From a virus, in IMG/VR virus record IMGVR_UViG_3300037258_000301, positions 87,625 through 151,624 of that record: DNA of 64,000 nt; one strand, given 5' to 3'. Shown here one piece after another: positions 48,988 through 56,370 of the stretch (position 1 is its first letter; each line of letters opens with the position of its first letter). Made by a program: the position numbers and the translations under genes. A model generated the notes under the pieces. The model was not told the origin of the DNA and ran no database searches. It worked only from the letters and a program-made list of their open reading frames with translations.

Positions 48988-49351
48988 GCGCCGCGCCTTC
49001 CGTGAGAAGTACCAAAACCAGGTCGCTGAGCTGGGAGAAGGTGAAGATCCCCCCGCTGACGAAGGGGAGATCGAGCAGGCCCGGCGCCTGATCCAGGACG
49101 ATGCCCAAGGCTTCACCGTCAACGAGCACGACCTCATGAAGGCTCGGGTCCTCGTGGAGCGTTACGAGACCCAACTTGCTCTCATTCGCCGGGTGCAGTT
49201 GCGGGTCTGTGAGTACTCCACCTCAGTGGTCGACGCGGTGGAGGTGATGGAATGCCTCGGCATCGCCCCGAAGCAGGCAGTACTGCCCACCAAGGTCTTC
49301 TTCTCGCCGGCCACGATGCTCGACTCGTCCGTGGCGAAGCATCATGTCTGA
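48980..49351 (+). CDS. Hypothetical helical protein (123 aa)
   Basis: Starts eight bases before the end of the preceding gene. The sequence is charged and helical (RAFREKYQNQVAELGEGEDP, EHDLMKARVLVERYETQLAL) with a hydrophobic C-terminal half, so it may pack in a coiled coil. Overlaps the next zinc-ribbon gene by eight bases. Unknown function. Confidence 0.5.
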   Translation: MTERRAFREKYQNQVAELGEGEDPPADEGEIEQARRLIQDDAQGFTVNEHDLMKARVLVERYETQLALIRRVQLRVCEYSTSVVDAVEVMECLGIAPKQAVLPTKVFFSPATMLDSSVAKHHV

Positions 49352-49652
49352 ACGAAGAACCGTGGTCCTCACCGGAGGACCCATCCTCGTCTTGGTGCCG
49401 CACCTCGTGCTGGCCGAGCAGATCGCCCGCCATGACGAACTCGGCGACTGCTCGATCTGTCGGGGCACCGGCACCGTCGTGATCCTCATGTGCCTCGCCG
49501 GAGAGCCCCACACTCCGGTCAAGGCATGCCCGCCCTGCGCCGGCACCGGCTGGCTCGATCAGGTCGAACGCACACCCCACGTCCCACCCGTTCAGCATCA
49601 CCTCCCCACCCTGATAGAAGGTGCATCCCCATGCTTCTCTCGCTCGCCCTGA
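49344..49652 (+). CDS. DnaJ-type zinc-ribbon protein (102 aa)
   Basis: CSICRGTGTVV (about 36) and CPPCAGTGWLDQVE (about 62) are two CxxCxGxG elements of the kind in the DnaJ Cys-rich domain; together they could bind one zinc ion. The N-terminal part is hydrophobic (VVLTGGPILVLVPHLVLAEQ). No J domain. It overlaps genes on both sides. Confidence 0.55.
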   Translation: MSERRTVVLTGGPILVLVPHLVLAEQIARHDELGDCSICRGTGTVVILMCLAGEPHTPVKACPPCAGTGWLDQVERTPHVPPVQHHLPTLIEGASPCFSRSP

Positions 49653-49948
49653 CCCTGACCATCCTGGCTCTCGTCGTGCTGCTCCTCGGTAGCTGCGGGT
49701 ATTGGACCCCCGATACCCTGCGTCACATGAAGATCTCCCTTGCCCACCTGGGCACCCGCGTCACCGCCCTGTTTCGGCGTCTCTCGGCGACCACTGACGA
49801 AGCCCCCTGTGCCTGCCTGGCCTGCCACCACTTCGTAGGTGTCGACCTGTCAGTGCGCTCCAAGCACAAACTGCTCCCGCGCCTGGCTGGTGAGGCCGCT
49901 GAAGGGCTGGCCGCTGAGATCGAAGAGTTCCTGGGGGCTGCCACGTGA
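49631..49948 (+). CDS. Membrane-anchored protein (105 aa)
   Basis: The first 22 residues (LLSLALTLTILALVVLLLGS) are a signal anchor, then CGYW. The adjoining Cys could be lipidated but the spacing is short. A later Cys-rich piece (EAPCACLACHHFVGVD) may bind metal. It overlaps the previous gene by 22 bases and the next by GTGA. Confidence 0.5.
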   Translation: MLLSLALTLTILALVVLLLGSCGYWTPDTLRHMKISLAHLGTRVTALFRRLSATTDEAPCACLACHHFVGVDLSVRSKHKLLPRLAGEAAEGLAAEIEEFLGAAT

Positions 49949-50139
49949 GCAAGCGCAAAAACAACGAGATCATGAAGTTGTATGGAGTCGACATTCCGGC
50001 GTGGAGAGATCCCGTGGATGAAGAAGAGCACCCGCTGCCTGACGTGCTCACCACGCTCCTGCGCCTGCATGCTGCCCTGACCAATCAGGTGTGCGCCCTG
50101 CCGGCGCTCAACCGGGCTGTGGAGGCCGTCAGTGACTAA
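49945..50139 (+). CDS. Hypothetical protein (64 aa)
   Basis: Starts in a GTGA overlap. A basic N-terminus (SKRKNNEIMKLYGVDIPAW) and a helical C-terminal half with one Cys (HAALTNQVCALPALNR). Similar small basic-then-acidic proteins fill phage arms; no function. Confidence 0.45.
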   Translation: MSKRKNNEIMKLYGVDIPAWRDPVDEEEHPLPDVLTTLLRLHAALTNQVCALPALNRAVEAVSD

Positions 50140-50401
50140 CGAGCCGCCTGCACTTCGTCCCATCGATTCCGCTGACCTCGTTGACCTCATTGACGTCCTT
50201 GCCGCCATGAAGGTGGACATGGACCAAGCAGAGCACGAGGCGCAACGCAGCTTCCTGCTCGATGTGCTCGCCGCTGACCCTGACTGTCCGGTCTGCGGGC
50301 GTAAGGGCATCCCTGTCGCCGATGACCGAGGTATCTCCTACCACCACGACGGACGCGCCTTCCACTGTCGTGTCACCCCGAAGCTTCTGGAGCGCCCATG
50401 A
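50132..50401 (+). CDS. Hypothetical zinc-binding protein (89 aa)
   Basis: A helical N-terminal part (PIDSADLVDLIDVLAAMKVD) is followed by DPDCPVCGRKGIPVADDRGI and AFHCRVT. The CxxC plus a distant Cys/His suggests a zinc knuckle. GTG start eight bases before the preceding stop; ends in ATGA overlap. Confidence 0.5.
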   Translation: MTNEPPALRPIDSADLVDLIDVLAAMKVDMDQAEHEAQRSFLLDVLAADPDCPVCGRKGIPVADDRGISYHHDGRAFHCRVTPKLLERP

Positions 50402-50679
50402 GTATTTTGTACCGCCCCTACACGATCACCATGCATCTTTCAGGGATGGATAGCGTCACCACCCAGACCGCCGACGACAGCGCTCAGGCCGCCAAGGCCG
50501 TTGCCCTGATCCAGCAGGCCATGTCTCGGTCAGGCAATGCGATGTTGGCGAACTACATGAAGAACATGAACGTCATCATCCGAGCCGAGAACATCATCAT
50601 GGTGATATGCGAGCCCGCGCTCACCCTCGCCGATGTCGAGGCCGCTGAGAGGGAGTTGGCGCATGAGCTACGTGACTGA
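50398..50679 (+). CDS. Hypothetical protein (93 aa)
   Basis: Starts in an ATGA overlap. A beta segment (LYRPYTITMHLSGMDSVTTQ) leads into a long helix (SAQAAKAVALIQQAMSRSGN) and MKNMNVIIRAENIIMVICEP. The N-terminal segment, helix and acidic end fit an oligomeric phage accessory protein. Unrecognised. Confidence 0.45.
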   Translation: MSILYRPYTITMHLSGMDSVTTQTADDSAQAAKAVALIQQAMSRSGNAMLANYMKNMNVIIRAENIIMVICEPALTLADVEAAERELAHELRD

Positions 50680-50989
50680 TCTGACCATGATCTTCCCGAA
50701 CAGGGAGGACGCCAAGCGGTTTGAAGCCCTCTACCGCGACGAGACCAGTTATGGTCTCGTACCGTTGGCGTCTGAAGGCAGCAACACGCCCGGCAATTAC
50801 GTCTATACCTTCGGATTGAACTACATCACTCGTTTCCCGGAGCTGATGGAAGCCCTGGAGCGTGGGCCCTGGGCACGCGGCACCGTCCTTTACATCTGTC
50901 ACGCGGGAAGCGATCCGGAGATCACCGTCTTCGGCCCGGTCGTCGGTATGCCTGAACCGAACGGCGGTGAGAATGACCTATCCGTCTGA
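50663..50989 (+). CDS. Hypothetical protein (108 aa)
   Basis: Starts 17 bases before the end of the preceding gene. A helix (NREDAKRFEALYRDETSYGL) and strands (GNYVYTFGLNYITRFPEL, RGTVLYICHAGSDPEITVFG) alternate, an alpha/beta layout. No catalytic motif is seen. It is followed by a small gap before an HTH gene. Confidence 0.45.
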   Translation: MSYVTDLTMIFPNREDAKRFEALYRDETSYGLVPLASEGSNTPGNYVYTFGLNYITRFPELMEALERGPWARGTVLYICHAGSDPEITVFGPVVGMPEPNGGENDLSV

Positions 50990-51003
50990 GTAAGCTGACA
51001 TGC

Positions 51004-51237
51004 GTGTCCCCCCTCCCCGACGTGTCAGCCGCGCACTGCCTTGACGAGGTCGAAGCTAGCCACGACGAGCTGCTGCTGGCCCGCAGGAGCGTCGAGAGCG
51101 CCGAGTATGCCCTTGTCAAGGCAATCACCCTTGCGGTCAACCATCACTCCTCCTGGGCAGCGATAGCGACCGCCATGGGCATCCGCCGGCAGACCGCCTG
51201 GGATTGGTATCAGCGTCACCACAACCCCACATCTTGA
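51004..51237 (+). CDS. Small helix-turn-helix DNA-binding protein (77 aa)
   Basis: The C-terminal half, HSSWAAIATAMGIRRQTAWD, is a clear helix-turn-helix (WAxIAxAMGIxRQTAWxxY) of the kind found in small phage regulators; the N-terminal half is an acidic helix. It probably binds DNA and may regulate neighbouring genes. Start GTG at 51004; no ribosome site, but TAAGCT lies seven bases upstream like a -10, so the mRNA may be leaderless. Confidence 0.6.
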   Translation: MSPLPDVSAAHCLDEVEASHDELLLARRSVESAEYALVKAITLAVNHHSSWAAIATAMGIRRQTAWDWYQRHHNPTS

Positions 51238-51251
51238 GGAGCGTCACCACC

Positions 51252-51554
51252 ATGAAGATCTTCGACGAGGACGACTTCGTCCAGCAGATCAGCAATGCCG
51301 GCGAAGCGTTCGCCAACGACCTCAACGACGAGATAGAGGGCAAGTTCGGCTTCTCCGTCGGCGACTACGACGAGGACGTGGACGCCTACTCGGTCACCGC
51401 GTCCTGGGAGCCGTGTCTGGACGAGGACGAAGAGGTCGAAGGTCGGGATGGCGACTACGGGCCTGTGCAGAAGCAGCGCTTCTGGCTGGTACCGATGTCC
51501 CCCGACCAGGTCAACAAGCCGTCGGTCGACGTCTCTGAGGGTGCTCAGGTATGA
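51252..51554 (+). CDS. Highly acidic hypothetical protein (100 aa)
   Basis: GAGGAG lies before the ATG. The sequence is very acidic (KIFDEDDFVQQISNAGEAFA; DEIEGKFGFSVGDYDEDVDA; DEDEEVEGRDGDYG), a feature of DNA-mimic and anti-restriction proteins, but that idea is speculation. Ends in an ATGA overlap with a small gene. Confidence 0.5.
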   Translation: MKIFDEDDFVQQISNAGEAFANDLNDEIEGKFGFSVGDYDEDVDAYSVTASWEPCLDEDEEVEGRDGDYGPVQKQRFWLVPMSPDQVNKPSVDVSEGAQV

Positions 51555-51709
51555 AGATCACCCTGACCATCCAGGACGACGTGGACAACAAGAACCGGGC
51601 CGCCTGGTTTGTCGAAGAGACGCGCGCGAGTGCCACGTTCTCGTTCATGTCCGAGGACGGCGACGATGTCGAGGTACAGATCGACGACGTGAGCATCCAG
51701 TGGTGGTAG
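51551..51709 (+). CDS. Small acidic protein (52 aa)
   Basis: The ATG overlaps the previous stop by four bases. The product reads KITLTIQDDVDNKNRAAWFV, then an acidic SEDGDDVEVQIDDVSIQWW end. It resembles the acidic neighbour in composition, so the pair may act together. Unrecognised. Confidence 0.45.
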   Translation: MKITLTIQDDVDNKNRAAWFVEETRASATFSFMSEDGDDVEVQIDDVSIQWW

Positions 51710-51717
51710 GAGATGCC

Positions 51718-51764
51718 TTGGTCGGCTCGGGGTTCACCGGTAGTCTCCGGGGTGTCACCAACCA
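51718..51764 (+). promoter_or_regulatory. Repeated phage promoter with GTCACCAACCA
   Basis: TTGGTC (51718-51723), a 17-bp spacer starting GGCTCGGGG, TAGTCT (51741-51746), and GTCACCAACC from 51754. CGGAGG and the GTG at 51786 follow. Confidence 0.7.
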
Positions 51765-51785
51765 CCGCACACCCCGGAGGCCACC

Positions 51786-52037
51786 GTGCCGATGCTCACC
51801 CTCTCGCGCTATGCCCACCACGACGACGACGAGCATGATGCTCGCCTGAACGGCTTCGAGGCTGGCTGGTCTCACGCCAACTACGTCGAGGCGTATGGCT
51901 GGAGTGCGGACTCCCAGATGCCTGACCGCTACCGCAGGGTGTCCGGTGTGTGGCGCGACGCCTACCAGGAGGGCAAGGACGAGTTCGAGGCTCAGACCGA
52001 GAACGAGGAGATCTACGGGCACGACTGGCGTGGCTGA
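51786..52037 (+). CDS. Hypothetical protein (83 aa)
   Basis: The GTG at 51786 has GGAGG five bases upstream. The sequence is His/Asp-rich (RYAHHDDDEHDARLNGFEAG) and contains a pattern like the RGYxxGW or FEAGWSHANYVEAY of small phage proteins, ending acidic. Unknown function. Confidence 0.5.
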   Translation: MPMLTLSRYAHHDDDEHDARLNGFEAGWSHANYVEAYGWSADSQMPDRYRRVSGVWRDAYQEGKDEFEAQTENEEIYGHDWRG

Positions 52038-52039
52038 GT

Positions 52040-52222
52040 GTGTCCCCTCGCAAGAAGCTCGCCGGCCGCCCACGGTGCACTCCGTGTGGCGGCCTTGCGA
52101 TATTCCCTGACCGGATCGCCGCCGAGTTCCAGGGTGTCTTCTGGGGCCTCCGGGCCTACCCGTGCCCGCACCGTCGCAATCGCTGGCACCTGACCAGCGT
52201 CCCCGAGGAGGACCAGCAGTGA
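52040..52222 (+). CDS. Zinc-ribbon-like small basic protein (60 aa)
   Basis: The GTG at 52040 starts one to two bases after the previous stop. The sequence SPRKKLAGRPRCTPCGGLAI and YPCPHRRNRWHLTS carries a CxxC plus Cys/His, a zinc-ribbon layout with a basic N-terminus, likely contacting nucleic acid. Overlaps the next gene by GTGA. Confidence 0.5.
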   Translation: MSPRKKLAGRPRCTPCGGLAIFPDRIAAEFQGVFWGLRAYPCPHRRNRWHLTSVPEEDQQ

Positions 52223-52500
52223 CGATCCGACAGAGCCTTCAGAACAGCCCGATGCGAGCGAGTCTGCGTGAGCGAGACGCCATCCTGCGCATGATCGTGG
52301 GCGCGATCGAACCCATCACCGATCGACGAGTGTTCGACCCGATCATCGACCTGATCCAGAACCACCCTGGCCACCCGTTCCTCGAAGACGACGGGGTGGC
52401 GCTCATCCTGCGCTGCCAGAACCCCGACTGCTACCCCACCACGTGGCCCTGTCGTCCCCTGCGGGACTTGGCCGGCCGTTTGCGCGTGAGGTTGCCGTGA
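52219..52500 (+). CDS. Hypothetical protein (93 aa)
   Basis: Starts in a GTGA overlap. Helical N-terminal part (RASLRERDAILRMIVGAIEP), then VFDPIIDLIQNHPGHPFLED and a Cys pair (LRCQNPDCYPTTWPCRPLRD). It might bind a metal. No family recognised. Confidence 0.45.
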   Translation: MTIRQSLQNSPMRASLRERDAILRMIVGAIEPITDRRVFDPIIDLIQNHPGHPFLEDDGVALILRCQNPDCYPTTWPCRPLRDLAGRLRVRLP

Positions 52501-52536
52501 CAAGCAGTGACACCCTCGAACGAAAGGGTTGATCCC

Positions 52537-52839
52537 GTGACCGCAGCGCTGACCCATTCACCGTTCTGGCGTCGTCCCGAGCGCGATGCACACCGCGAAG
52601 CACATCCACGCACCCTCATGCCGCGCGAGGAGGCCCTGGAGCGACTGGAGGGCCTCCGGCAGGCCGTCCGGTTCTTCGTACCCTGCCAGTACCGGGCCGG
52701 GTATACAGACGTGATCGGCGCTCCCTGTTCGCACTGCGGTCACACCGACTTTGCGCATGGAGGAGTTCACCAGCCCGACGTGCCGGCCTTCTGCATGGCC
52801 TGCGCCCTGCTGATCACCTGGCTGGAGATGAACTCATGA
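52537..52839 (+). CDS. Zinc-finger-like protein (100 aa)
   Basis: The GTG at 52537 lies nine bases after AAGGG; an in-frame GTG at 52507 lacks a site. A basic N-terminus (HSPFWRRPERDAHREAHPRT) is followed by GAPCSHCGHTDFAHGG and FCMACALLI, a CxxC/CxxC ribbon. Likely nucleic-acid or protein contact; function unknown. Confidence 0.5.
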   Translation: MTAALTHSPFWRRPERDAHREAHPRTLMPREEALERLEGLRQAVRFFVPCQYRAGYTDVIGAPCSHCGHTDFAHGGVHQPDVPAFCMACALLITWLEMNS

Positions 52840-52934
52840 TCAGTACTGATAAGCAGGACGCACAGTACGCTCGGGGCTCTGACCAGCGTCAGGCCACCGA
52901 GACGGGTCTGACCTCACCCGAGGAGCGACCATGA
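52836..52934 (+). CDS. Very small protein (32 aa)
   Basis: An ATGA overlap joins it to the previous gene, and its stop overlaps the next gene's ATG. It reads ISTDKQDAQYARGSDQRQAT with an acidic end; composition is polar. Coupling on both sides is the main support. Confidence 0.4.
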   Translation: MISTDKQDAQYARGSDQRQATETGLTSPEERP

Positions 52935-53722
52935 CGGATGTCGAGGGCCGGACTCTGACCTTGCATCTTCCCACCGGCCCCACGCTGGTGTTCGACACCG
53001 ACGAGCGCACGCTGACCGTGACCTCCCGCACCCCCGTTTCCTCGCAGGAGATCCGCGTCAACCTCACCGACAGCGCGCTGCGGTCGCTGACCAGTGCACT
53101 GACCGAGGGTGTGCGTTTGGCGGATGAGCATCGTGACCAGCTGCGGTGGGCCATGCAGGAGAAGCGAGCCGATGAGCACGCAACCAGGTACGAGAGGGAG
53201 GCCTTCATGGTCTTCACCCACGCTCGGCCGCTCGGCGACGACATCCCCCAGCGGATGGAGACGATCATTCACCGGCGCACCTGTCTGGCCGCTCCTGCCA
53301 TCTCTGAAGCCGTCACCGCGCAGGACGTGAGTGACTTGGTCCGTCGGCATGCTGGCACGGTCACGCATCTGGTCGAGTTCCATATCGGCTGCTTCATGAA
53401 CCCTGATGAAGGCACCACCGTCACCGTGTTCGACGCCGGTATGACGTCGTCGGCCCTGCTCCATGAACACCTGGCGCGCATAGAGCAAGAGCACATTGCC
53501 CAAGTACGTGCCGCCAGGGGACGCAAGATCACCAGCGTGCCCAACGTCAACGGCCTGGATGACTCTCTCGACGAGACCGTGGTCGGGCACGACGGTAAGT
53601 ACCTGCCCACTACCCCCGACGGCAAGAGGTCGAAGGTGCAAGCCTCGGCGTTCGACACTCTCGGCGACGATGTGCCTGAAGCGATGGACGCCCGGCTCGA
53701 CGACTCCGTCACGCTGTCGTAA
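52931..53722 (+). CDS. Hypothetical protein (263 aa)
   Basis: The largest protein of this stretch. The N-terminal part is beta-rich (GRTLTLHLPTGPTLVFDTDE), then helices (DEHATRYEREAFMVFTHARP) and a Cys (HIGCFMNPD). The C-terminus is polar and probably disordered. No motif recognised. It ends just before a promoter of the repeated family. Confidence 0.5.
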   Translation: MTDVEGRTLTLHLPTGPTLVFDTDERTLTVTSRTPVSSQEIRVNLTDSALRSLTSALTEGVRLADEHRDQLRWAMQEKRADEHATRYEREAFMVFTHARPLGDDIPQRMETIIHRRTCLAAPAISEAVTAQDVSDLVRRHAGTVTHLVEFHIGCFMNPDEGTTVTVFDAGMTSSALLHEHLARIEQEHIAQVRAARGRKITSVPNVNGLDDSLDETVVGHDGKYLPTTPDGKRSKVQASAFDTLGDDVPEAMDARLDDSVTLS

Positions 53723-53740
53723 CCCCCGCCTTCCTACCCC

Positions 53741-53787
53741 TTGGTGGTGTCAGGGCTTCGCGATAGTCTCTGAGGTGTCACCAGCTC
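53741..53787 (+). promoter_or_regulatory. Repeated phage promoter with GTCACCAGCTC
   Basis: TTGGTG (53741-53746), 17-bp spacer starting GTGTCAGGG, TAGTCT (53764-53769), then GTCACCAGCTC from 53777. It is the best match to the consensus and drives the operon starting at 53807. Confidence 0.8.
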
Positions 53788-53806
53788 TACTTCCTCGGGA
53801 GTCATC

Positions 53807-53995
53807 ATGACCATTGCTCAACGTCGCGGCATCGCCCACTACGCCGGCAGGGACATCCCCGCTCCCCGCGCGAACACCGTGGCCTTCCTCGCCCGGCTCG
53901 ATTACATCCGCAAGAACCGCACCACCGGCGCATACGCACTGACGACCCTGGGCCGTGAGCTGTCCCTGCTCGCCGGCTTCTTCGAGGAAATCTGA
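53807..53995 (+). CDS. Small protein, possible winged-helix DNA-binding fold (62 aa)
   Basis: Residues 20-62 (NTVAFLARLDYIRKNRTTGA then YALTTLGRELSLLAGFFEEI) look like the third helix and wing of a small winged-helix protein (T-GAYALTTLGREL). Basic N-terminus. If real it is a transcription regulator under a repeated-family promoter; the fit is suggestive only. Confidence 0.45.
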   Translation: MTIAQRRGIAHYAGRDIPAPRANTVAFLARLDYIRKNRTTGAYALTTLGRELSLLAGFFEEI

Positions 53996-53997
53996 TC

Positions 53998-54201
53998 ATG
54001 GCGACCATTCCTCGTGCTCGGCTGGTGCAGATCACTACCGCTGAACTGATCGAACAGTACAACTTCGCGATCAGTAGCCATGCGGGTCGGAACACCAATT
54101 TTTCTCCTCGACAGCAGCGGATCAACTACATCGTTGACTTGCTCTCGGCTCGTGCCGACAACGATGACGCAGCGGCCGTCCAGTGGTTTGAGGAGACGTG
54201 A
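53998..54201 (+). CDS. Hypothetical protein (67 aa)
   Basis: Starts two bases after the previous stop at a TGATCATG junction. The sequence IPRARLVQITTAELIEQYNF and SHAGRNTNFSPRQQRINYIV is helical with a basic N-terminus. Unknown function. Confidence 0.45.
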   Translation: MATIPRARLVQITTAELIEQYNFAISSHAGRNTNFSPRQQRINYIVDLLSARADNDDAAAVQWFEET

Positions 54202-54213
54202 TCATGAAAGACA

Positions 54214-54303
54214 ATGAGTCCGTGCGTGGAGGAGACCGGTTTCACTCTTGGATTCGTACCGAAAGAACTGTTCTATTCCGCCAGCAATGCGATGAAGGAC
54301 TGA
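54214..54303 (+). CDS. Possible very small protein (29 aa)
   Basis: An ATG at 54214 gives SPCVEETGFTLGFVPKELFY and then SASNAMKD before a TGA that is followed by TCATG of the next gene, the same junction as neighbouring genes. Third-position G/C is higher in this frame than in the overlapping alternative that would extend the next gene to 54204. Accept with caution. Confidence 0.35.
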   Translation: MSPCVEETGFTLGFVPKELFYSASNAMKD

Positions 54304-54305
54304 TC

Positions 54306-54632
54306 ATGAATTTCTTCGAGCACCGGTATGTCAACATCGACGTAGCGGCCAACCAGATCACCCTCGCCCCGAAGCCGGGCACGATCCGCAAGCGTGTGCT
54401 GCCGCTGGTGGTGGCCGATCCTCTCCAGTACGCCACCGCCACCCTGGACGACCCAGGCGCCGTCAAGCGCGGTTTCACCCTCACCACGGGCATGATCGGT
54501 CGCAACAAGGACAAGGGCAGCGTGTTCCTCACCGTCATGATCGGGCAACGCGCCGAGGTGGTGGAGATCCCCCGCAAGTACGGTGCGCAAGCCCGCGAGG
54601 CCGTGGCCACCATCAACGCAGTGGGAAGGTAG
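54306..54632 (+). CDS. Hypothetical beta-rich protein (108 aa)
   Basis: The ATG at 54306 follows GAAGGACTGATC. The sequence FFEHRYVNIDVAANQITLAP, VLPLVVADPLQYATATLDDP and GSVFLTVMIGQRAEVVEIPR suggests a beta barrel ending in a helix (PH- or Sm-like in outline). An in-frame ATG at 54204 with a good ribosome site would add 34 residues, so the start is not certain. Function unknown. Confidence 0.5.
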   Translation: MNFFEHRYVNIDVAANQITLAPKPGTIRKRVLPLVVADPLQYATATLDDPGAVKRGFTLTTGMIGRNKDKGSVFLTVMIGQRAEVVEIPRKYGAQAREAVATINAVGR

Positions 54633-54635
54633 ATC

Positions 54636-54848
54636 ATGAGCAACGAGCCGCATCTGTACGTCTCGCCTGAGGTGCGCACAAGTCAGCGTGTCTGTGCTGA
54701 GTGCGGGCTTCCTGAGGACACTCCCCTCCATCACGTCGTGTCTGCGGGTTGGTGCCAGTGGGACGACGAGGATCACGACTGGACCCCGGGCGATATGGAG
54801 TGCCGGCGCTGCGGTGCTGACCTGTCCGAGTGGAACGAGGAGTCCTGA
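54636..54848 (+). CDS. Double CxxC zinc-ribbon protein (70 aa)
   Basis: SQRVCAECGLPEDTPLHHVV and DMECRRCGADLSEWNEE contain two CxxC pairs about 30 residues apart. This is a zinc ribbon with an acidic C-terminus. ATCATG junction with the previous gene and TGATG with the next. Possibly an adaptor or nucleic-acid binder. Confidence 0.55.
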   Translation: MSNEPHLYVSPEVRTSQRVCAECGLPEDTPLHHVVSAGWCQWDDEDHDWTPGDMECRRCGADLSEWNEES

Positions 54849-55366
54849 TGGGTGGTCGGATCGTTTATCACGCACCCCGGTGGATTCCTGCTGAGCTACG
54901 AGTGGATGCCGAGGGCAACACCAAGCCTGGCTTCATCTGCATGCATGAGTTGGAGAATGGCAGTGGTCCATGCGGTAGCAATGTTTTCGCCCCCGAAGAT
55001 GGGATTGACGATCATTCCTGCTTTTGTGAGACGTTCTGGCCGTATCTCGCCGAGGACCACCGATACCTTCCCCACGATGATCTGCTGAGGTTCAACAGTC
55101 TTCGGGGGCATCTGACCATCCCCTATGCCGAGCTGCTCGCCGTCCTCGGCCAACCTCACCACGTTCTGGAGGGCGACAAGGTTCGGGTCAGGTGGGCGTT
55201 CGACACTCCGTTCGGGCCCGTCACGATCTACGACTGGAAGAGCAACCTGCCCGTCGAGAGGGTTGTTGACTGGAGCTTCGGTGGCCGTGACTACGACGCG
55301 GTTCAGACGTTTGGTGCGTACTACGGCTGGAAAGTGTATGACTCTGACTCTTCTCTCAGCTGGTGA
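54848..55366 (+). CDS. Hypothetical protein (172 aa)
   Basis: Starts in TGATG. A Cys-containing N-terminal half (PGFICMHELENGSGPCGSNV; DHSCFCETFWPYLAEDHRYL) is followed by a beta-rich C-terminal half with WAFDTPFGPVTIYDWKSNLP and YGWKVYDSDSS. The C-terminal half (VRVRWAFDTPFGPVTIYDWK) recalls conserved small phage proteins without function. Not recognised. Confidence 0.5.
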   Translation: MGGRIVYHAPRWIPAELRVDAEGNTKPGFICMHELENGSGPCGSNVFAPEDGIDDHSCFCETFWPYLAEDHRYLPHDDLLRFNSLRGHLTIPYAELLAVLGQPHHVLEGDKVRVRWAFDTPFGPVTIYDWKSNLPVERVVDWSFGGRDYDAVQTFGAYYGWKVYDSDSSLSW

Positions 55367-55377
55367 AAGGTATTTCG

Positions 55378-55611
55378 ATGAGCAAGCCAAGCAAGCCACG
55401 CAAGCTGTGGGCAACCAAGTACGTCATCCCGGGCGCCCCCTATCTCCGACACCCTTCCGAGGCGGCCGTGTGGCGCTCCGTGAATGACGAGCGCGCCCGC
55501 TGGAAGAGCGGCATCCTGCGCACTCGGCACCTGACCGTGTACGTGGACGAGCGGGACGGCCAAGGCTGGCAGATCTACGCCATGGTCGACCTGAATGAGG
55601 AGATCGGATGA
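55378..55611 (+). CDS. Hypothetical basic protein (77 aa)
   Basis: The ATG at 55378 lies eight bases after AAAGG. A basic N-terminus (SKPSKPRKLWATKYVIPGAP) is followed by a helix and a strand (HLTVYVDERDGQGWQIYAMV). ATGA overlap with the next gene. Unknown function. Confidence 0.5.
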   Translation: MSKPSKPRKLWATKYVIPGAPYLRHPSEAAVWRSVNDERARWKSGILRTRHLTVYVDERDGQGWQIYAMVDLNEEIG

Positions 55612-55847
55612 GCGACGTGGCAGATGACAAGGAGTTCCAACAGCGGGTAGTGCGCTACCTGCTGCCAGGTGACGTGCAGGCCCTCCTGCGCTTCGCCGAG
55701 TTGATGGAATCGATCAATGGCGCGGCAACCCGTTCCAAGGAGGGCCGCTTCCTCTCTCGGTTGGTCGCCGGCACCGGTACGGGGATAGCTGGACGGCTCG
55801 CCACCGACGCGGCCAGGATCCTGAACAGCTCGGCGCAGCGGCCATGA
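55608..55847 (+). CDS. Hypothetical helical protein (79 aa)
   Basis: Starts in an ATGA overlap. The sequence is helical (VVRYLLPGDVQALLRFAELM; GRFLSRLVAGTGTGIAGRLA) with a Gly/Ala-rich stretch near the C-terminus. Overlaps the next gene by four bases. Unrecognised. Confidence 0.45.
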   Translation: MSDVADDKEFQQRVVRYLLPGDVQALLRFAELMESINGAATRSKEGRFLSRLVAGTGTGIAGRLATDAARILNSSAQRP

Positions 55848-56149
55848 CCCCCGAAGATCGCGCACGAGCAGACATCGTCGACTACTGCTTGACCAAACGT
55901 GACCGCTGGCACGGGTATGACGCGATACCCGGACAGATCGATCACGATCTCGCGAACGCGTACGCATCTGTCGCGGAGGCCCTGACCGAGCAGCAGCCCG
56001 AACCGGTGAGCGAAGACCACGTGCGCATGTTCATTCAGGACTGCGCAGAGGACGCAGACCTCAACACGGATGGCGACGACGCGGAAGCGCTCGCGGTCGC
56101 TTTCACGAACCGCTACATCATCACCCGCAAGCCGCAGGGAGACGCCTGA
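55844..56149 (+). CDS. Hypothetical protein, paralog of the next gene (101 aa)
   Basis: The N-terminal part is basic and Arg/Asp-rich, and the C-terminal 50 residues (QPEPVSEDHVRMFIQDCAE then AEALAVAFTNRYIITRKPQG) match the next protein in the same order, so the two are paralogs. ATGA overlap on both sides. Function unknown. Confidence 0.5.
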   Translation: MTPEDRARADIVDYCLTKRDRWHGYDAIPGQIDHDLANAYASVAEALTEQQPEPVSEDHVRMFIQDCAEDADLNTDGDDAEALAVAFTNRYIITRKPQGDA

Positions 56150-56370
56150 TGTCTGAACCGACCGACGACTGGGACACCCCCGAATGCGGTGGTGAACCCG
56201 TCGAGCAGCAGCTCGAATCGGTGAGCGAAGACGATCTCACTGCCCAGATCACTTACGAGATTGCCGGATGGATCGACATCGACACGGCGCAGCGGCTCGC
56301 GCGTGGGCTTCAGCGGTGCTTCCACATCACTGCTCGCCCTGTGGCTTCCCCGACCGAGGAGACGAAGTGA
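56149..56370 (+). CDS. Hypothetical protein, paralog of the previous gene (73 aa)
   Basis: QQLESVSEDDLTAQITYEIA and AQRLARGLQRCFHITARPVA correspond to QPEPVSEDHVRMFIQD and AEALAVAFTNRYIITRKP of the preceding protein. The junction TGATG couples them. Function unknown. Confidence 0.5.
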   Translation: MSEPTDDWDTPECGGEPVEQQLESVSEDDLTAQITYEIAGWIDIDTAQRLARGLQRCFHITARPVASPTEETK

